In this document: positions 17,696 through 23,791 of the stretch, one piece after another
Numbering within the stretch: the first letter of the stretch is position 1
Layout of the letters: each line of letters starts with the position of its first letter
Origin: a virus
DNA: 23,897 nucleotides
Reading direction: 5' to 3' (one strand)
Virus record (IMG/VR): IMGVR_UViG_3300025652_000552
Location: 1 to 23,897 of that record
Notes under the pieces: generated by a model
The model's database searches: none
Seen by the model: the letters and a program-made list of their open reading frames with translations, nothing else
What the model was told of the DNA's origin: nothing
Program-made: the position numbers and the translations under genes

Positions 17696-18509
17696 TATCT
17701 TCTACTGGCTCATCGACTTCATCTTCTACCTCTTCGACTTCTTCCCCTCCTGTCTCCTCGCCTTTTAAAGAGGCTTCCAATAAAGTAACATCTTCAGTTC
17801 CAGTAAAATACCAAAAACTCACAACTCTAGCGATTTTTCCAAAAGCATTACCATAAATGAAATTTCCACTCTCTTCTAAAGTGTAAGAGTATTCTTCTTT
17901 ATCATCAAATGTATCTCCAATAAATAAAGGCTTAAAATCATCGCCTTCGGAAGTGTCTTTATAAAAAGACATATTTAAAACATACCACATAACAGCTCTA
18001 CTTTGAGCTTTTGAATCTGCGGTATTGTTGAATAAATCCAAATAACTAGCTTGAGTTTCAACCAAACGTTTTCTTAGATCAACTATATCTAGCTCTAAAT
18101 TTTTAATTTCCGACCTTAGCTCTTCAGATCTTTCTCCTCTTGGAACAGCAACTAGCGTAACTAGCTTTTCTTCCATGTCTATCAAATCTGTTTTAGCTTT
18201 ATCTATCACCTTATTATCTTCCTTACTCACTAAACCACCTGTATCAGTGTATTTATTGAGAAGCATATTTTTAGTTAAGATACCTAATTTTATACATCTA
18301 CTCATTTCAATAGAGTAGACCATATCAGCTTCTTGGATTTGTTTTCTGTTTGGCTTTTTAATTAAAATTTCTATGGGAATTGTCTTTTCGACTTCCTCCG
18401 TAATAGTCCTTTCTTTTTCTTCGCCTGAATCGTCAGTGTATTTTTCAGTTCTTTTTTCTGAAACTTTTGCGACTTTATCGATGGTAAACGTGTAAATGCT
18501 CTTGGACAT
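17685..18509 (-). CDS. Putative tail assembly chaperone, first of a pair (274 aa)
   Basis: The protein starts with a beta-rich section (SIYTFTIDKVAKV, a charged loop, then KTIPIEILIKKPNRKQI). A helical section follows (EADMVYSIEMSRCIKLGILT, LLNKYTDTGGL). This plan, 'KKP..R..I.E.D..YS..+S.CI+.G+LT+..L.KKY.DTGG', is one I associate with tail assembly chaperones of large marine phages, though I could not search it. Residues about 110-150 form a helical hairpin, and the C-terminus is extremely acidic (GGEEVEEVEDEVDEPVEDN), reminiscent of a chaperone tail. It is the first gene of the long minus-strand tail operon, 47 bases from the divergent plus-strand neck operon. The leader CATTACTATAATTATATAAAACTAT lacks a Shine-Dalgarno. 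Confidence 0.5.
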   Translation of the reverse strand: MSKSIYTFTIDKVAKVSEKRTEKYTDDSGEEKERTITEEVEKTIPIEILIKKPNRKQIQEADMVYSIEMSRCIKLGILTKNMLLNKYTDTGGLVSKEDNKVIDKAKTDLIDMEEKLVTLVAVPRGERSEELRSEIKNLELDIVDLRKRLVETQASYLDLFNNTADSKAQSRAVMWYVLNMSFYKDTSEGDDFKPLFIGDTFDDKEEYSYTLEESGNFIYGNAFGKIARVVSFWYFTGTEDVTLLEASLKGEETGGEEVEEVEDEVDEPVEDNVE

Positions 18510-18556
18510 ATAGTTTTATATAATTATAGTAATGTTAAATTTTATTTTTTAAAGTC
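18510..18556. promoter_or_regulatory. Divergent promoter region with palindromic -10-like core
   Basis: This 47-base gap separates two divergent structural operons and is nearly all A/T. At 18519-18528 is the perfect palindrome TATAATTATA, which presents a consensus TATAAT hexamer to both strands. The plus-strand copy would leave a leader of about 25 bases before the ATG at 18557. The minus-strand copy lies 13 bases before the ATG at 18509, giving a very short leader. No well-spaced -35 box is visible; a TTGGAC at 18503-18508 is only 10 bases away. Promoter function is inferred from the divergent layout. Confidence 0.45.
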
Positions 18557-19015
18557 ATGGCCTCAAGTTTAATATCATCTAGCGAAAAAACAGCATTAGA
18601 AGCAGTTATGGACGACGTGCATGAAACGTTCGCAAGGGAGATAACCGTTTATAAAGATGCGTCACAAGTAGTTATTATAACAGATCCTAACTTTAACCCA
18701 TTATATGACACAGGAGGAGGAACTACTGAGTCAATTATTAATACACCAATTTCTAGAACTTTTAAGGTAAGAATTCAATATCAAGACGATATTAAGAAAG
18801 AATATTGGGATGAATCTAACATTCAAGCGCAATTCAAAATAGAAGAAGTAAAAGGCAGCGTTAGAATTAAATTTTATGCAAGCGATTATGCTTGGATTAA
18901 AGATGCTAAAAGATTTGATGTAGACGGAAAAAGATTTGTTTTATATTCTAGTTTTAAACCGCACGGTTTATTTAATAATAAATTCTATACGATTATCCTA
19001 CAACCTGATGTTTAA
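18557..19015 (+). CDS. Head-closure / head-tail connector-like protein (152 aa)
   Basis: This small protein is predicted to be beta-rich after an N-terminal helix (EKTALEAVMDDVHETFAREI). A 'TFAREITVYKDASQVVIITD' segment comes next, followed by NPLYDTGGG. The end reads FDVDGKRFVLYSSFKPHGLF, then a final strand, NKFYTIILQP. The pattern 'FAR.I.VYK.A..VV..TDPN.NP.Y' followed by 'DG..Y.V....PHGLF....Y...L' is one I recall from neck or head-closure proteins of marine tailed phages. Length and position fit: it is the first gene of a plus-strand set that ends with the tube protein, the usual order of closure, completion, terminator and tube genes. It is preceded by TTTTTTAAAGTC with no Shine-Dalgarno. 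It overlaps the next gene by eight bases. Confidence 0.5.
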   Translation: MASSLISSSEKTALEAVMDDVHETFAREITVYKDASQVVIITDPNFNPLYDTGGGTTESIINTPISRTFKVRIQYQDDIKKEYWDESNIQAQFKIEEVKGSVRIKFYASDYAWIKDAKRFDVDGKRFVLYSSFKPHGLFNNKFYTIILQPDV

Positions 19016-19616
19016 TAAAGTTAAAGTAACTAAATCTGATGTAGCACAAATTCTTCCCGCAATAAGTAGAGAAGCAGATTATCGTATATATGTGAGAAAA
19101 AAAGTAAGAGAAGAAGTAGAAAAAATAAAATCAAAAATTACTGAACAGTTTAATAATCACCCAGTCACATTAGAATTAGAACAGGGAATAAGCGCAAACA
19201 ATATATCTGGAACTTTGAACGGTATAACAAATTTATATTCATTTATAGGATTCAATCAAGGTTACGACCCTATAAGCCCTATAAGAAGTGAATTAAATAA
19301 AATAAAACTAAATGAATCCTTTTCAATGAAAGGCACAATCAGATATACAATAGATTTTCCTACAGCAAAAGACATTTTCAATATAACCCCCCTACCTTGG
19401 GCTATAGGCAGAAGCTGGGCAAAAGGCATAGAAAGAGGGTTATCTGGTTTAGGTTACTACATAAGAGGAGAAAGAGTTTCAAGCAGATCGGGATCCGGCA
19501 TACAGTCCTCTAAAAAAGTTCTTTCAGGCGCAAGATTTAAAAACACAAAATATATATCTGCATTAATAAATACATACATAGACGATATTAAAAAGTTAGA
19601 AAAACTAATTCTATGA
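19008..19616 (+). CDS. Tail-completion / neck-like protein (202 aa)
   Basis: The start is taken as ATG at 19008-19010 (MFNKVKVTKSDV), overlapping the previous stop by eight bases. The frame is open back to 18936, but those 24 codons lie deep inside the upstream gene and read as hydrophobic shadow sequence. The N-terminal half is helical and basic (RIYVRKKVREEVEKIKSKI), as in HK97 gp10-like and other tail-completion proteins. The middle has the motif LPWAIGRSWAKGIERGLSGL (about 127-146) followed by YYIRGERVSSRSGSG, a Gly/Ser basic loop that I have seen in neck-type proteins of marine phages. Its ATGA overlap with the following gene and its position between a closure-like and a terminator-like gene support a head-tail joining role. 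No catalytic motif is visible. Confidence 0.5.
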   Translation: MFNKVKVTKSDVAQILPAISREADYRIYVRKKVREEVEKIKSKITEQFNNHPVTLELEQGISANNISGTLNGITNLYSFIGFNQGYDPISPIRSELNKIKLNESFSMKGTIRYTIDFPTAKDIFNITPLPWAIGRSWAKGIERGLSGLGYYIRGERVSSRSGSGIQSSKKVLSGARFKNTKYISALINTYIDDIKKLEKLIL

Positions 19617-20473
19617 TTCCTACGTTTTCACATAATTTAAATAACTCCTTTTTTCTTTGGTTTGATAATCTTTTGGCTGCAAAAGCAGAAGCTCATAAAA
19701 CATATACAACTAAATTGTATAATTATGATGACGCTAGACTAGGGGGAGACAAAGTTACATATGGAAGCCCTTACAAACAATGGGTATACGATAACAATGT
19801 ATCAGGAGCAACAATACCATCTGGATTAACTATCGACGGAACTTTCGCCGCAACTGGTACAAGCGGAATGATTTTTGATTTTGATAACGGCAGAGTTATT
19901 TTTAACAGTGGCGTTTCAACCGGCTTAGACATAACAGGAACTTATACTGTAAAAGAATTCAATACTTACATAACTGATAAGACGGAAGAATCTTTGATAG
20001 TAGAGAATAAATTTATTGAAAATAGCAGATTTACAGTCACAGAAACTCACATACCTCCTTACGACGCTGTCACTCCAGCGATTTTCATTTCTTCTTCTAG
20101 CATAGAAAACGAACCATTTGCATTAGGAGGTCAAGATATGACAAACGTAATAATGCGTGGCGTTGTATTTGGCGAAAGTTTATATCAAGTAGATGGAATT
20201 TTAAACACTTGCGCAGATGCCGCAGAAACAGCTTTTGGATTAATACCGATGGGAAAACACCCTTTAGCTGAATTTAGAAACCTTAAAACTGGTTTATATT
20301 CAACTGGATATGATTACAAAAATGCTGCCAAAGATCACTCAATTGGAACTGTTTTTGTTAACGAAGTAGATACCGCAAAAATGAGAGATAGTATATCAAA
20401 AGAATTAAATCCAACATTGCATATAGGTTTTATTGATTTTGAAATAAGTATGGCAAGATACCCAAGATTATAA
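19613..20473 (+). CDS. Neck or tail-terminator-like protein before the tube gene (286 aa)
   Basis: I do not recognise a named family. The N-terminus is helical (SHNLNNSFFLWFDNLLAAK). The middle is beta-rich with Gly/Thr loops (GLTIDGTFAATGTSGMIFDF, DITGTYTVKEFNTYIT). The C-terminal third has a strand-loop-strand arrangement (NVIMRGVVFGESLYQVDGIL) and ends DFEISMARYPRL. It overlaps the previous stop by four bases (ATGA) and is followed, after a 57-base gap, by the major tail protein. In siphoviruses and myoviruses the tail terminator typically sits just before the tube gene, which is the basis of the call. The 286-residue size is larger than most terminators (about 130-200), so a fused or decorated terminator, or another neck component, is possible. 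Confidence 0.4.
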   Translation: MIPTFSHNLNNSFFLWFDNLLAAKAEAHKTYTTKLYNYDDARLGGDKVTYGSPYKQWVYDNNVSGATIPSGLTIDGTFAATGTSGMIFDFDNGRVIFNSGVSTGLDITGTYTVKEFNTYITDKTEESLIVENKFIENSRFTVTETHIPPYDAVTPAIFISSSSIENEPFALGGQDMTNVIMRGVVFGESLYQVDGILNTCADAAETAFGLIPMGKHPLAEFRNLKTGLYSTGYDYKNAAKDHSIGTVFVNEVDTAKMRDSISKELNPTLHIGFIDFEISMARYPRL

Positions 20474-20496
20474 ATTTCACAAACAGCCTTATTTTC

Positions 20497-20504
20497 TGTA
20501 AATA
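20497..20504 (+). promoter_or_regulatory. Candidate promoter element upstream of the major tail protein
   Basis: The octamer TGTAAATA lies in the 57-base gap before the major tail protein, 26 bases ahead of its ATG. It differs at one base from the T4-type late promoter octamer TATAAATA and shares the TGTAA(A) core with the minus-strand intergenic motifs. A dedicated promoter for the most abundant tail protein is plausible. In AT-rich DNA an octamer like this can arise by chance. Confidence 0.3.
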
Positions 20505-20514
20505 AAAATAACAA

Positions 20515-20528
20515 TTTAACTAAAAAAA
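20515..20528 (+). repeat. Direct repeat copy 1, TTTAACTAAAAAAA
   Basis: This 14-base sequence ends two bases before the ATG of the major tail protein and recurs exactly at 21988-22001, just after the terminator that ends this gene. Copy 1 acts as the untranslated leader of the tube gene and has no Shine-Dalgarno. The A-run is typical of AT-rich leaders. Confidence 0.55.
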
Positions 20529-20530
20529 TC

Positions 20531-21934
20531 ATGGCAAGAAATCGTATAATTTATCAGAGTAAAGCTCTATTTATCGCCCCAAGCGCAACAGGCGCTCAGA
20601 TAGCTTTAACAGGTTGCAATACTGCAGCAGAGGTTAAGAAAACTGGCGCACCTTATAAAGGAGAAACTAATACCGCTATAGAAAACTCTACTGGGTTAAT
20701 GGTGAAATTAGATAGAGTTCAAAATTTAAACTTCGGCTTTACAATTAACGCTCAAGACGTTAACGAAATGGGCAGATTAGCTCGTATCAATAGAATTTCA
20801 AATGAACCTCCTACAGTTAATCTTGATTATTCTTACTATGTTACAGATGGTCTTACTGAAAGATTGATGGGTTTTGTTTTCGGTGGTACTGACACAGCAA
20901 ATGCAGCAGTTAACACTGGAGCTCACCCTTTTGACACTGATATGCCAATAGGAGCAGGAGCGCTTTCTGGATTTTTGGAAGAAACTCAAGGCCAAAATTA
21001 TTACATTATCACAACTAATGAAGGCGAAGATGTTGTTGGCGCTACATTAAGTAATGAAGATAGCATGGTTTCTATAGGAAATGGATTTGTATCAAATTAC
21101 GAATTAAATTTAACTGTAGGTGAACTCCCAACAGCTAACGTTACAGTAGAAGGTTTCAATATTAAATGTGATACTAGTGGCCATAGTGACGCAATGAGTG
21201 GTATTTCTCCCGGCATCAATACTCTCGCAGACCCTAACGTGGCATTTACTGATGCAGATTTTAATAGATATTATGCTGTTCAAGATAGCTTAATAAGCGC
21301 TACCGCTGGAACTGGATATAATGATATTGCAGCTTTACGCCCCGGAGATATTACAGTTTCTACTGATAGCTTCCATGCAGAAGATGATGAATTTATCACT
21401 TTAGCCAGCGATAAATCAACATCAGCTCATATTCAAAGTCTCAGCTTTAGCTTACCTTTAGCTAGAACCACCTTAAGTAGATTGGGAGCATTCTTTGGGT
21501 ATAACCGAGTTATTGATGTTCCATTAAACATGGAAATAAATTTAAACGTTTTTGCAACAGAGTTTAATGGTAACAAAAACTTATTTAATGTTCTTTGTGG
21601 CTCTCAACCAGAAAGAGAATTCTCTGTTCTATTAAATAAATGTAACGATGATGGATCTCATACTCCAGCTATTAAGTATAAGTTCAAAGGAGCGATTCTT
21701 GTTAGTGAAAATCATAGCTTAGACATCGGAGGAAATGAAACGGTTGATTTAACTTATTCAATTCAAATTGGTGGAGCTAATGATACAGTTAGAGGGCTAT
21801 TTATGAGCGGGTCTTATTCAGCTACCCAAAATCCCTTTCTTGATGAACAGTATCCGAAATTAGCAGCTGATGGATCTGGGCTTAGTGGTTTAATTAAAAA
21901 CTTCTATGGCCCGGGTGTAAGAAGAAATTATTAA
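20531..21934 (+). CDS. Major tail protein (tail tube subunit), 467 aa
   Basis: The protein forms the tail tube. It starts MARNRIIYQSKALFIAPS. A first tube-like half has RVQNLNFGFTINAQDVNEMG (62-81) followed by an EPPTVNLDYSYYVTDG strand pair and GFVSNYELNLTVGELPTAN (185-203). A second half has HIQSLSFSLPLARTTLSRLG (300-319) and VPLNMEINLNVFATEF (330-345). This two-domain beta-sandwich plan is repeated in the 315-aa and 582-aa proteins on the other strand. At 467 residues it is long for a tube protein, consistent with surface-exposed insertions (for example about 118-170 and 215-265). It follows the neck genes, has its own gap with a candidate promoter and a 14-base A-rich leader, and is closed by a strong terminator, as expected for a very highly expressed gene. 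Confidence 0.75.
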   Translation: MARNRIIYQSKALFIAPSATGAQIALTGCNTAAEVKKTGAPYKGETNTAIENSTGLMVKLDRVQNLNFGFTINAQDVNEMGRLARINRISNEPPTVNLDYSYYVTDGLTERLMGFVFGGTDTANAAVNTGAHPFDTDMPIGAGALSGFLEETQGQNYYIITTNEGEDVVGATLSNEDSMVSIGNGFVSNYELNLTVGELPTANVTVEGFNIKCDTSGHSDAMSGISPGINTLADPNVAFTDADFNRYYAVQDSLISATAGTGYNDIAALRPGDITVSTDSFHAEDDEFITLASDKSTSAHIQSLSFSLPLARTTLSRLGAFFGYNRVIDVPLNMEINLNVFATEFNGNKNLFNVLCGSQPEREFSVLLNKCNDDGSHTPAIKYKFKGAILVSENHSLDIGGNETVDLTYSIQIGGANDTVRGLFMSGSYSATQNPFLDEQYPKLAADGSGLSGLIKNFYGPGVRRNY

Positions 21935-21949
21935 TATATACTAAAGCAA

Positions 21950-21981
21950 AAATCCCAGCCTTTTGGCTGGGATTTTTTTTT
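21950..21981. terminator. Bidirectional rho-independent terminator
   Basis: The hairpin is AAATCCCAGCC, loop TTTT, GGCTGGGATTT, an 11-bp stem. It is followed on the plus strand by a run of T (21973-21981). On the minus strand the stem is also followed by T residues, from the As at 21948-21952. It lies between convergent genes: the plus-strand tube gene ends at 21934 and the minus-strand connector-like gene ends at 22003. It should stop both transcripts. Confidence 0.92.
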
Positions 21982-21987
21982 GTAAAC

Positions 21988-22001
21988 TTTAACTAAAAAA
22001 A
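21988..22001 (+). repeat. Direct repeat copy 2, TTTAACTAAAAAAA
   Basis: This is an exact copy of the 14-base leader of the major tail protein at 20515-20528. Here it follows the terminator and has no plus-strand start codon behind it; it runs straight into the stop of the minus-strand connector-like gene. It may be a leftover leader from a rearranged plus-strand gene or a chance A-rich match. Confidence 0.5.
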
Positions 22002-22002
22002 G

Positions 22003-22491
22003 TCAATAACAATAACCAGAACCACTCACAAGTGGAGACCCATCTATTCCAGCCACCTGAACTGGGGCGGCTTGATAAAGATTATAAGAGGTCACAAGCC
22101 TTTCCATTTCCTCTCTAGCATCATTAGCTAATCCTCTATAAGTTTTTGCTAATTCATTTTTATTTGTGCGAGTTATAACTGTATCACCTTCTCTCAAAGA
22201 CAGAAAATCAACAGAAGAATCAACGCCACGTAATACTTTGCGCGTCTTTTTAATATAAAATTCATACAAATACATTTGTTTATAAATAGCTCTTTCTTCT
22301 TGTTTGAAATCTCCAGTAGGAGTAAAGTCGCTTGAGCTTACTTCAAAGCTGGAATAAATTTTTGTATTTAATTGGCCAATATTATTAGCTAGCCATCCAC
22401 TAATAAAATAAAACTGCGCGTATCCGCTATCATATTCGAACTCGTTTGCGAATATTTCATCAGCTAAATCATGTACGCTATAAGAAATCAT
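22003..22491 (-). CDS. Head-tail connector / adaptor-like protein (162 aa)
   Basis: The protein is largely helical: DLADEIFANEFEY, then FISGWLANNIGQLNTKI, QEERAIYKQMYLYEFYIKKT, a loop with SLREGDTVITRTNKNELAKT, and LANDAREEMERLVTSYNLYQ. It ends with a Gly/Ser-rich tail. The order 'I..WL..NIG.LN..I' - 'EE..IYK..Y...YY' - 'EGD....R.N.NE.AK.Y..L..DA...L..LV..Y' is one I recall from head-tail adaptor-type structural proteins of marine phages. Adaptors of this type sit between portal and closure proteins. It is the last gene of a minus-strand unit that ends at the terminator and is read convergently with the neck and tube genes. A repeated motif fills the gap before its ATG at 22489-22491. Confidence 0.5.
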   Translation of the reverse strand: MISYSVHDLADEIFANEFEYDSGYAQFYFISGWLANNIGQLNTKIYSSFEVSSSDFTPTGDFKQEERAIYKQMYLYEFYIKKTRKVLRGVDSSVDFLSLREGDTVITRTNKNELAKTYRGLANDAREEMERLVTSYNLYQAAPVQVAGIDGSPLVSGSGYCY

Positions 22492-22493
22492 AT

Positions 22494-22509
22494 ATATATC
22501 TTTACACTT
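22494..22509 (-). promoter_or_regulatory. Repeated intergenic motif before the connector-like gene
   Basis: The plus-strand sequence ATATATCTTTACACTT (minus strand AAGTGTAAAGATATAT) is identical over 16 bases to 23751-23766. It nearly fills the 19-base gap between the glycosyltransferase stop and the connector-like ATG. The AAGTGTAA core also precedes the tape measure and fibre genes. It is a candidate late promoter or processing/translation signal. Confidence 0.4.
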
Positions 22510-22510
22510 C

Positions 22511-23410
22511 TTAAAGAGCTAATGAATTTAATATTTCTTCGGAGTTAAAAATAACATCATTCGAATAATAAGGAAACTCATGATGGTTTCCATGAAAATC
22601 ATAATCAAAAATATAACTATCAACTCTTTTTACGTTTCCTGACGGTTCTCTTGCACAAATATTATCATGTATATCGTAACCAAACATCTCAGGATGTGTA
22701 CCTACCCATAAAACAGTGCAAGGAATTTTATATGCAGCTGCAGCATGATGCAAAGAAGAATCAATTAAAGCTCTTTTTTGAGAAGCTCTAACTAAAGAAA
22801 ATAACTGAAAATTATTTAAAGGCGCATCTACTCTTTCAACACCTTCTAAGTGATAAGAGTTGGGGCGACAAACTCTAATAATATGATATTTTTGTGCAGC
22901 TGCTTTTACGATTATTTCAGCCATGGCTGGCGGCATATCTCTTGTCCAAGCATATGCGTTTGGTTGCATATTCTCATCCAGAGGACCACCATTAGTTTGT
23001 AAAAGAAGTATTGGTTTTTCACGTCGCCATTCTTGAGACCAAAGTTCTTGCATCCCATTCATTGGTAAATAAGGACTGATTTCCTTTTTATTATAAGGAA
23101 TATCATACATATTAAACCAAGTTTCATACAAAGGCGTTTTTCGCATAATATGATTATTCTCGTAGTAAGGCTCTTTTCTTAAAACGATAGTGTCTTTTTT
23201 ATGAATGTAATCATCATAAAAATAAGGCGTTGCCCCAACCTTGTAAACCCTATGTATGTTTTCGTTATTTAAAAATACCTCTGGATAAGAGGCAACGACA
23301 ACGATTTTTCTATCGTTATATTTCTTTTTTAAATGAGTAACAACAGCAGTTGAAGCTACGTTTTTACCCAAGCCCCCTTCTACATGAAAAACCAAATACT
23401 TCTCAGTCAT
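22511..23410 (-). CDS. GT9-like glycosyltransferase (heptosyltransferase superfamily, GT-B fold), 299 aa
   Basis: The N-terminus has a strand and glycine loop, YLVFHVEGGLGKNVASTAVV (5-24), followed by KIVVVASYPEVF, matching the first Rossmann half of ADP-heptose:LPS heptosyltransferase-type enzymes (GT9). The C-terminal half has the sugar-nucleotide-binding signature: RALIDSSLHHAAAAYKIPCT (213-232), LWVGTHPEMFGYDIHDN (234-250). Known GT9 enzymes transfer heptose or a related sugar to LPS. In a phage the acceptor may be host LPS, a capsid or tail protein, or modified DNA, and I cannot tell which. The protein is somewhat short for GT9 (usually about 320-360 residues). It lies two bases after the 86-aa gene and 19 before the connector-like gene, embedded among virion genes. 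Confidence 0.75.
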   Translation of the reverse strand: MTEKYLVFHVEGGLGKNVASTAVVTHLKKKYNDRKIVVVASYPEVFLNNENIHRVYKVGATPYFYDDYIHKKDTIVLRKEPYYENNHIMRKTPLYETWFNMYDIPYNKKEISPYLPMNGMQELWSQEWRREKPILLLQTNGGPLDENMQPNAYAWTRDMPPAMAEIIVKAAAQKYHIIRVCRPNSYHLEGVERVDAPLNNFQLFSLVRASQKRALIDSSLHHAAAAYKIPCTVLWVGTHPEMFGYDIHDNICAREPSGNVKRVDSYIFDYDFHGNHHEFPYYSNDVIFNSEEILNSLAL

Positions 23411-23412
23411 AA

Positions 23413-23673
23413 TTAGGCACTATAAGCCTTACCAGCTGCGATAGCTGCATCAACATCAGTTTCCTGTTGATCGGTTAGACCATCAGAAAACCATGTTTTA
23501 GCTTTCATGAGTTCAAGATGCTCGACATTTCTGTCTACTGTACCTTGTTTTTCTGAGTCTGATCCGCCATTCATTTGAGAGCCATCAATAATTCCATTGA
23601 TTAAATTGACAGAATCAAATGCGGCAGTAATAGAAGCTTGAACTTCTTCTTGTGTTTTGGTTTCTTCTTCCAT
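23413..23673 (-). CDS. Small acidic protein of unknown function (86 aa)
   Basis: The protein is rich in Glu, Asp and Gln with no Cys and no membrane segment. Helices are likely at both ends: QEEVQASITAAFDSVNLING, and VEHLELMKAKTWFSDGLTDQ followed by an Ala-rich helix ending AAIAAGKAYSA. The middle (DGSQMNGGSDSEKQG) looks like a flexible linker. The C-terminal 'EHL..M....WF.. LT..Q..D.DAAI..GKAY' pattern is one I believe occurs in small proteins of other marine phages, but no function is known to me. It is the first complete gene of a three-gene minus-strand unit with the glycosyltransferase and connector-like genes. A 14-base palindrome and an inverted repeat precede its ATG at 23671-23673. 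Confidence 0.6.
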   Translation of the reverse strand: MEEETKTQEEVQASITAAFDSVNLINGIIDGSQMNGGSDSEKQGTVDRNVEHLELMKAKTWFSDGLTDQQETDVDAAIAAGKAYSA

Positions 23674-23678
23674 AATTT

Positions 23679-23692
23679 TATAATATATTATA
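23679..23692. repeat. Perfect palindrome TATAATATATTATA before the small acidic gene
   Basis: This is a 14-base perfect palindrome six to nineteen bases upstream of the ATG of the 86-aa gene. It contains TATAAT-like hexamers on both strands, similar in kind to the TATAATTATA in the 18510-18556 gap. It could be a -10 region, an operator, or chance in A/T-only sequence. Confidence 0.4.
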
Positions 23693-23733
23693 TGTTCTAA
23701 TTAGTTTTTTTAAACAGAAAAGCTATTTGAATA

Positions 23734-23761
23734 TAAAGATATTCCTGTTAATATATCTTTA
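23734..23761. repeat. Inverted repeat with 9-bp stem in the 118-base gap
   Basis: The arms are TAAAGATAT (23734-23742) and ATATCTTTA (23753-23761) with a 10-base loop. The right arm overlaps the repeated motif ATATATCTTTACACTT at 23751-23766. There is no T-run typical of a strong terminator directly after it on the minus strand, so an operator, a weak terminator for the upstream gene or an RNA processing structure are all possible. Confidence 0.45.
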
Positions 23762-23766
23762 CACTT
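23751..23766 (-). promoter_or_regulatory. Repeated intergenic motif upstream of the small acidic gene
   Basis: This is identical over 16 bases to 22494-22509 (minus strand AAGTGTAAAGATATAT). Here it lies about 78-93 bases upstream of the ATG rather than against it, so it is less likely to be a ribosome-recognition element and more likely a promoter. It sits 26 bases after the stop of the gene at 23792-23897. Confidence 0.4.
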
Positions 23767-23791
23767 ACCCTTTTAAATATAAAATTTTATT

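Noticed and set aside
17685-17720. Possible programmed frameshift joining the 274-aa and 329-aa proteins, as in lambda G/GT
   Set aside because: The jointly open window is only about 17 bases and has no slippery heptamer. The AAAAAAAC run near 17670 is inside the second gene only, after the first frame has already ended.
18503-18524. TTGGAC plus TATAAT as a sigma-70 promoter for the plus-strand neck operon
   Set aside because: The spacing between the hexamers is only 10 bases, far from the usual 16-18.
18936-19007. An upstream ATG at 18936 for the tail-completion-like gene
   Set aside because: The extra 24 codons lie inside the upstream connector gene and read as hydrophobic shadow sequence. 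ATG at 19008 gives normal short coupling.
20335-20995. Minus-strand open frames within the terminator-like and tube genes
   Set aside because: They are shadows of well-supported plus-strand genes, with no coding-like composition or start context.
23734-23761. Inverted repeat as a rho-independent terminator
   Set aside because: The stem is A/T-only, the loop is 10 bases long, and no T-run follows on the minus strand. Compare the strong GC-stem terminator at 21950-21981.
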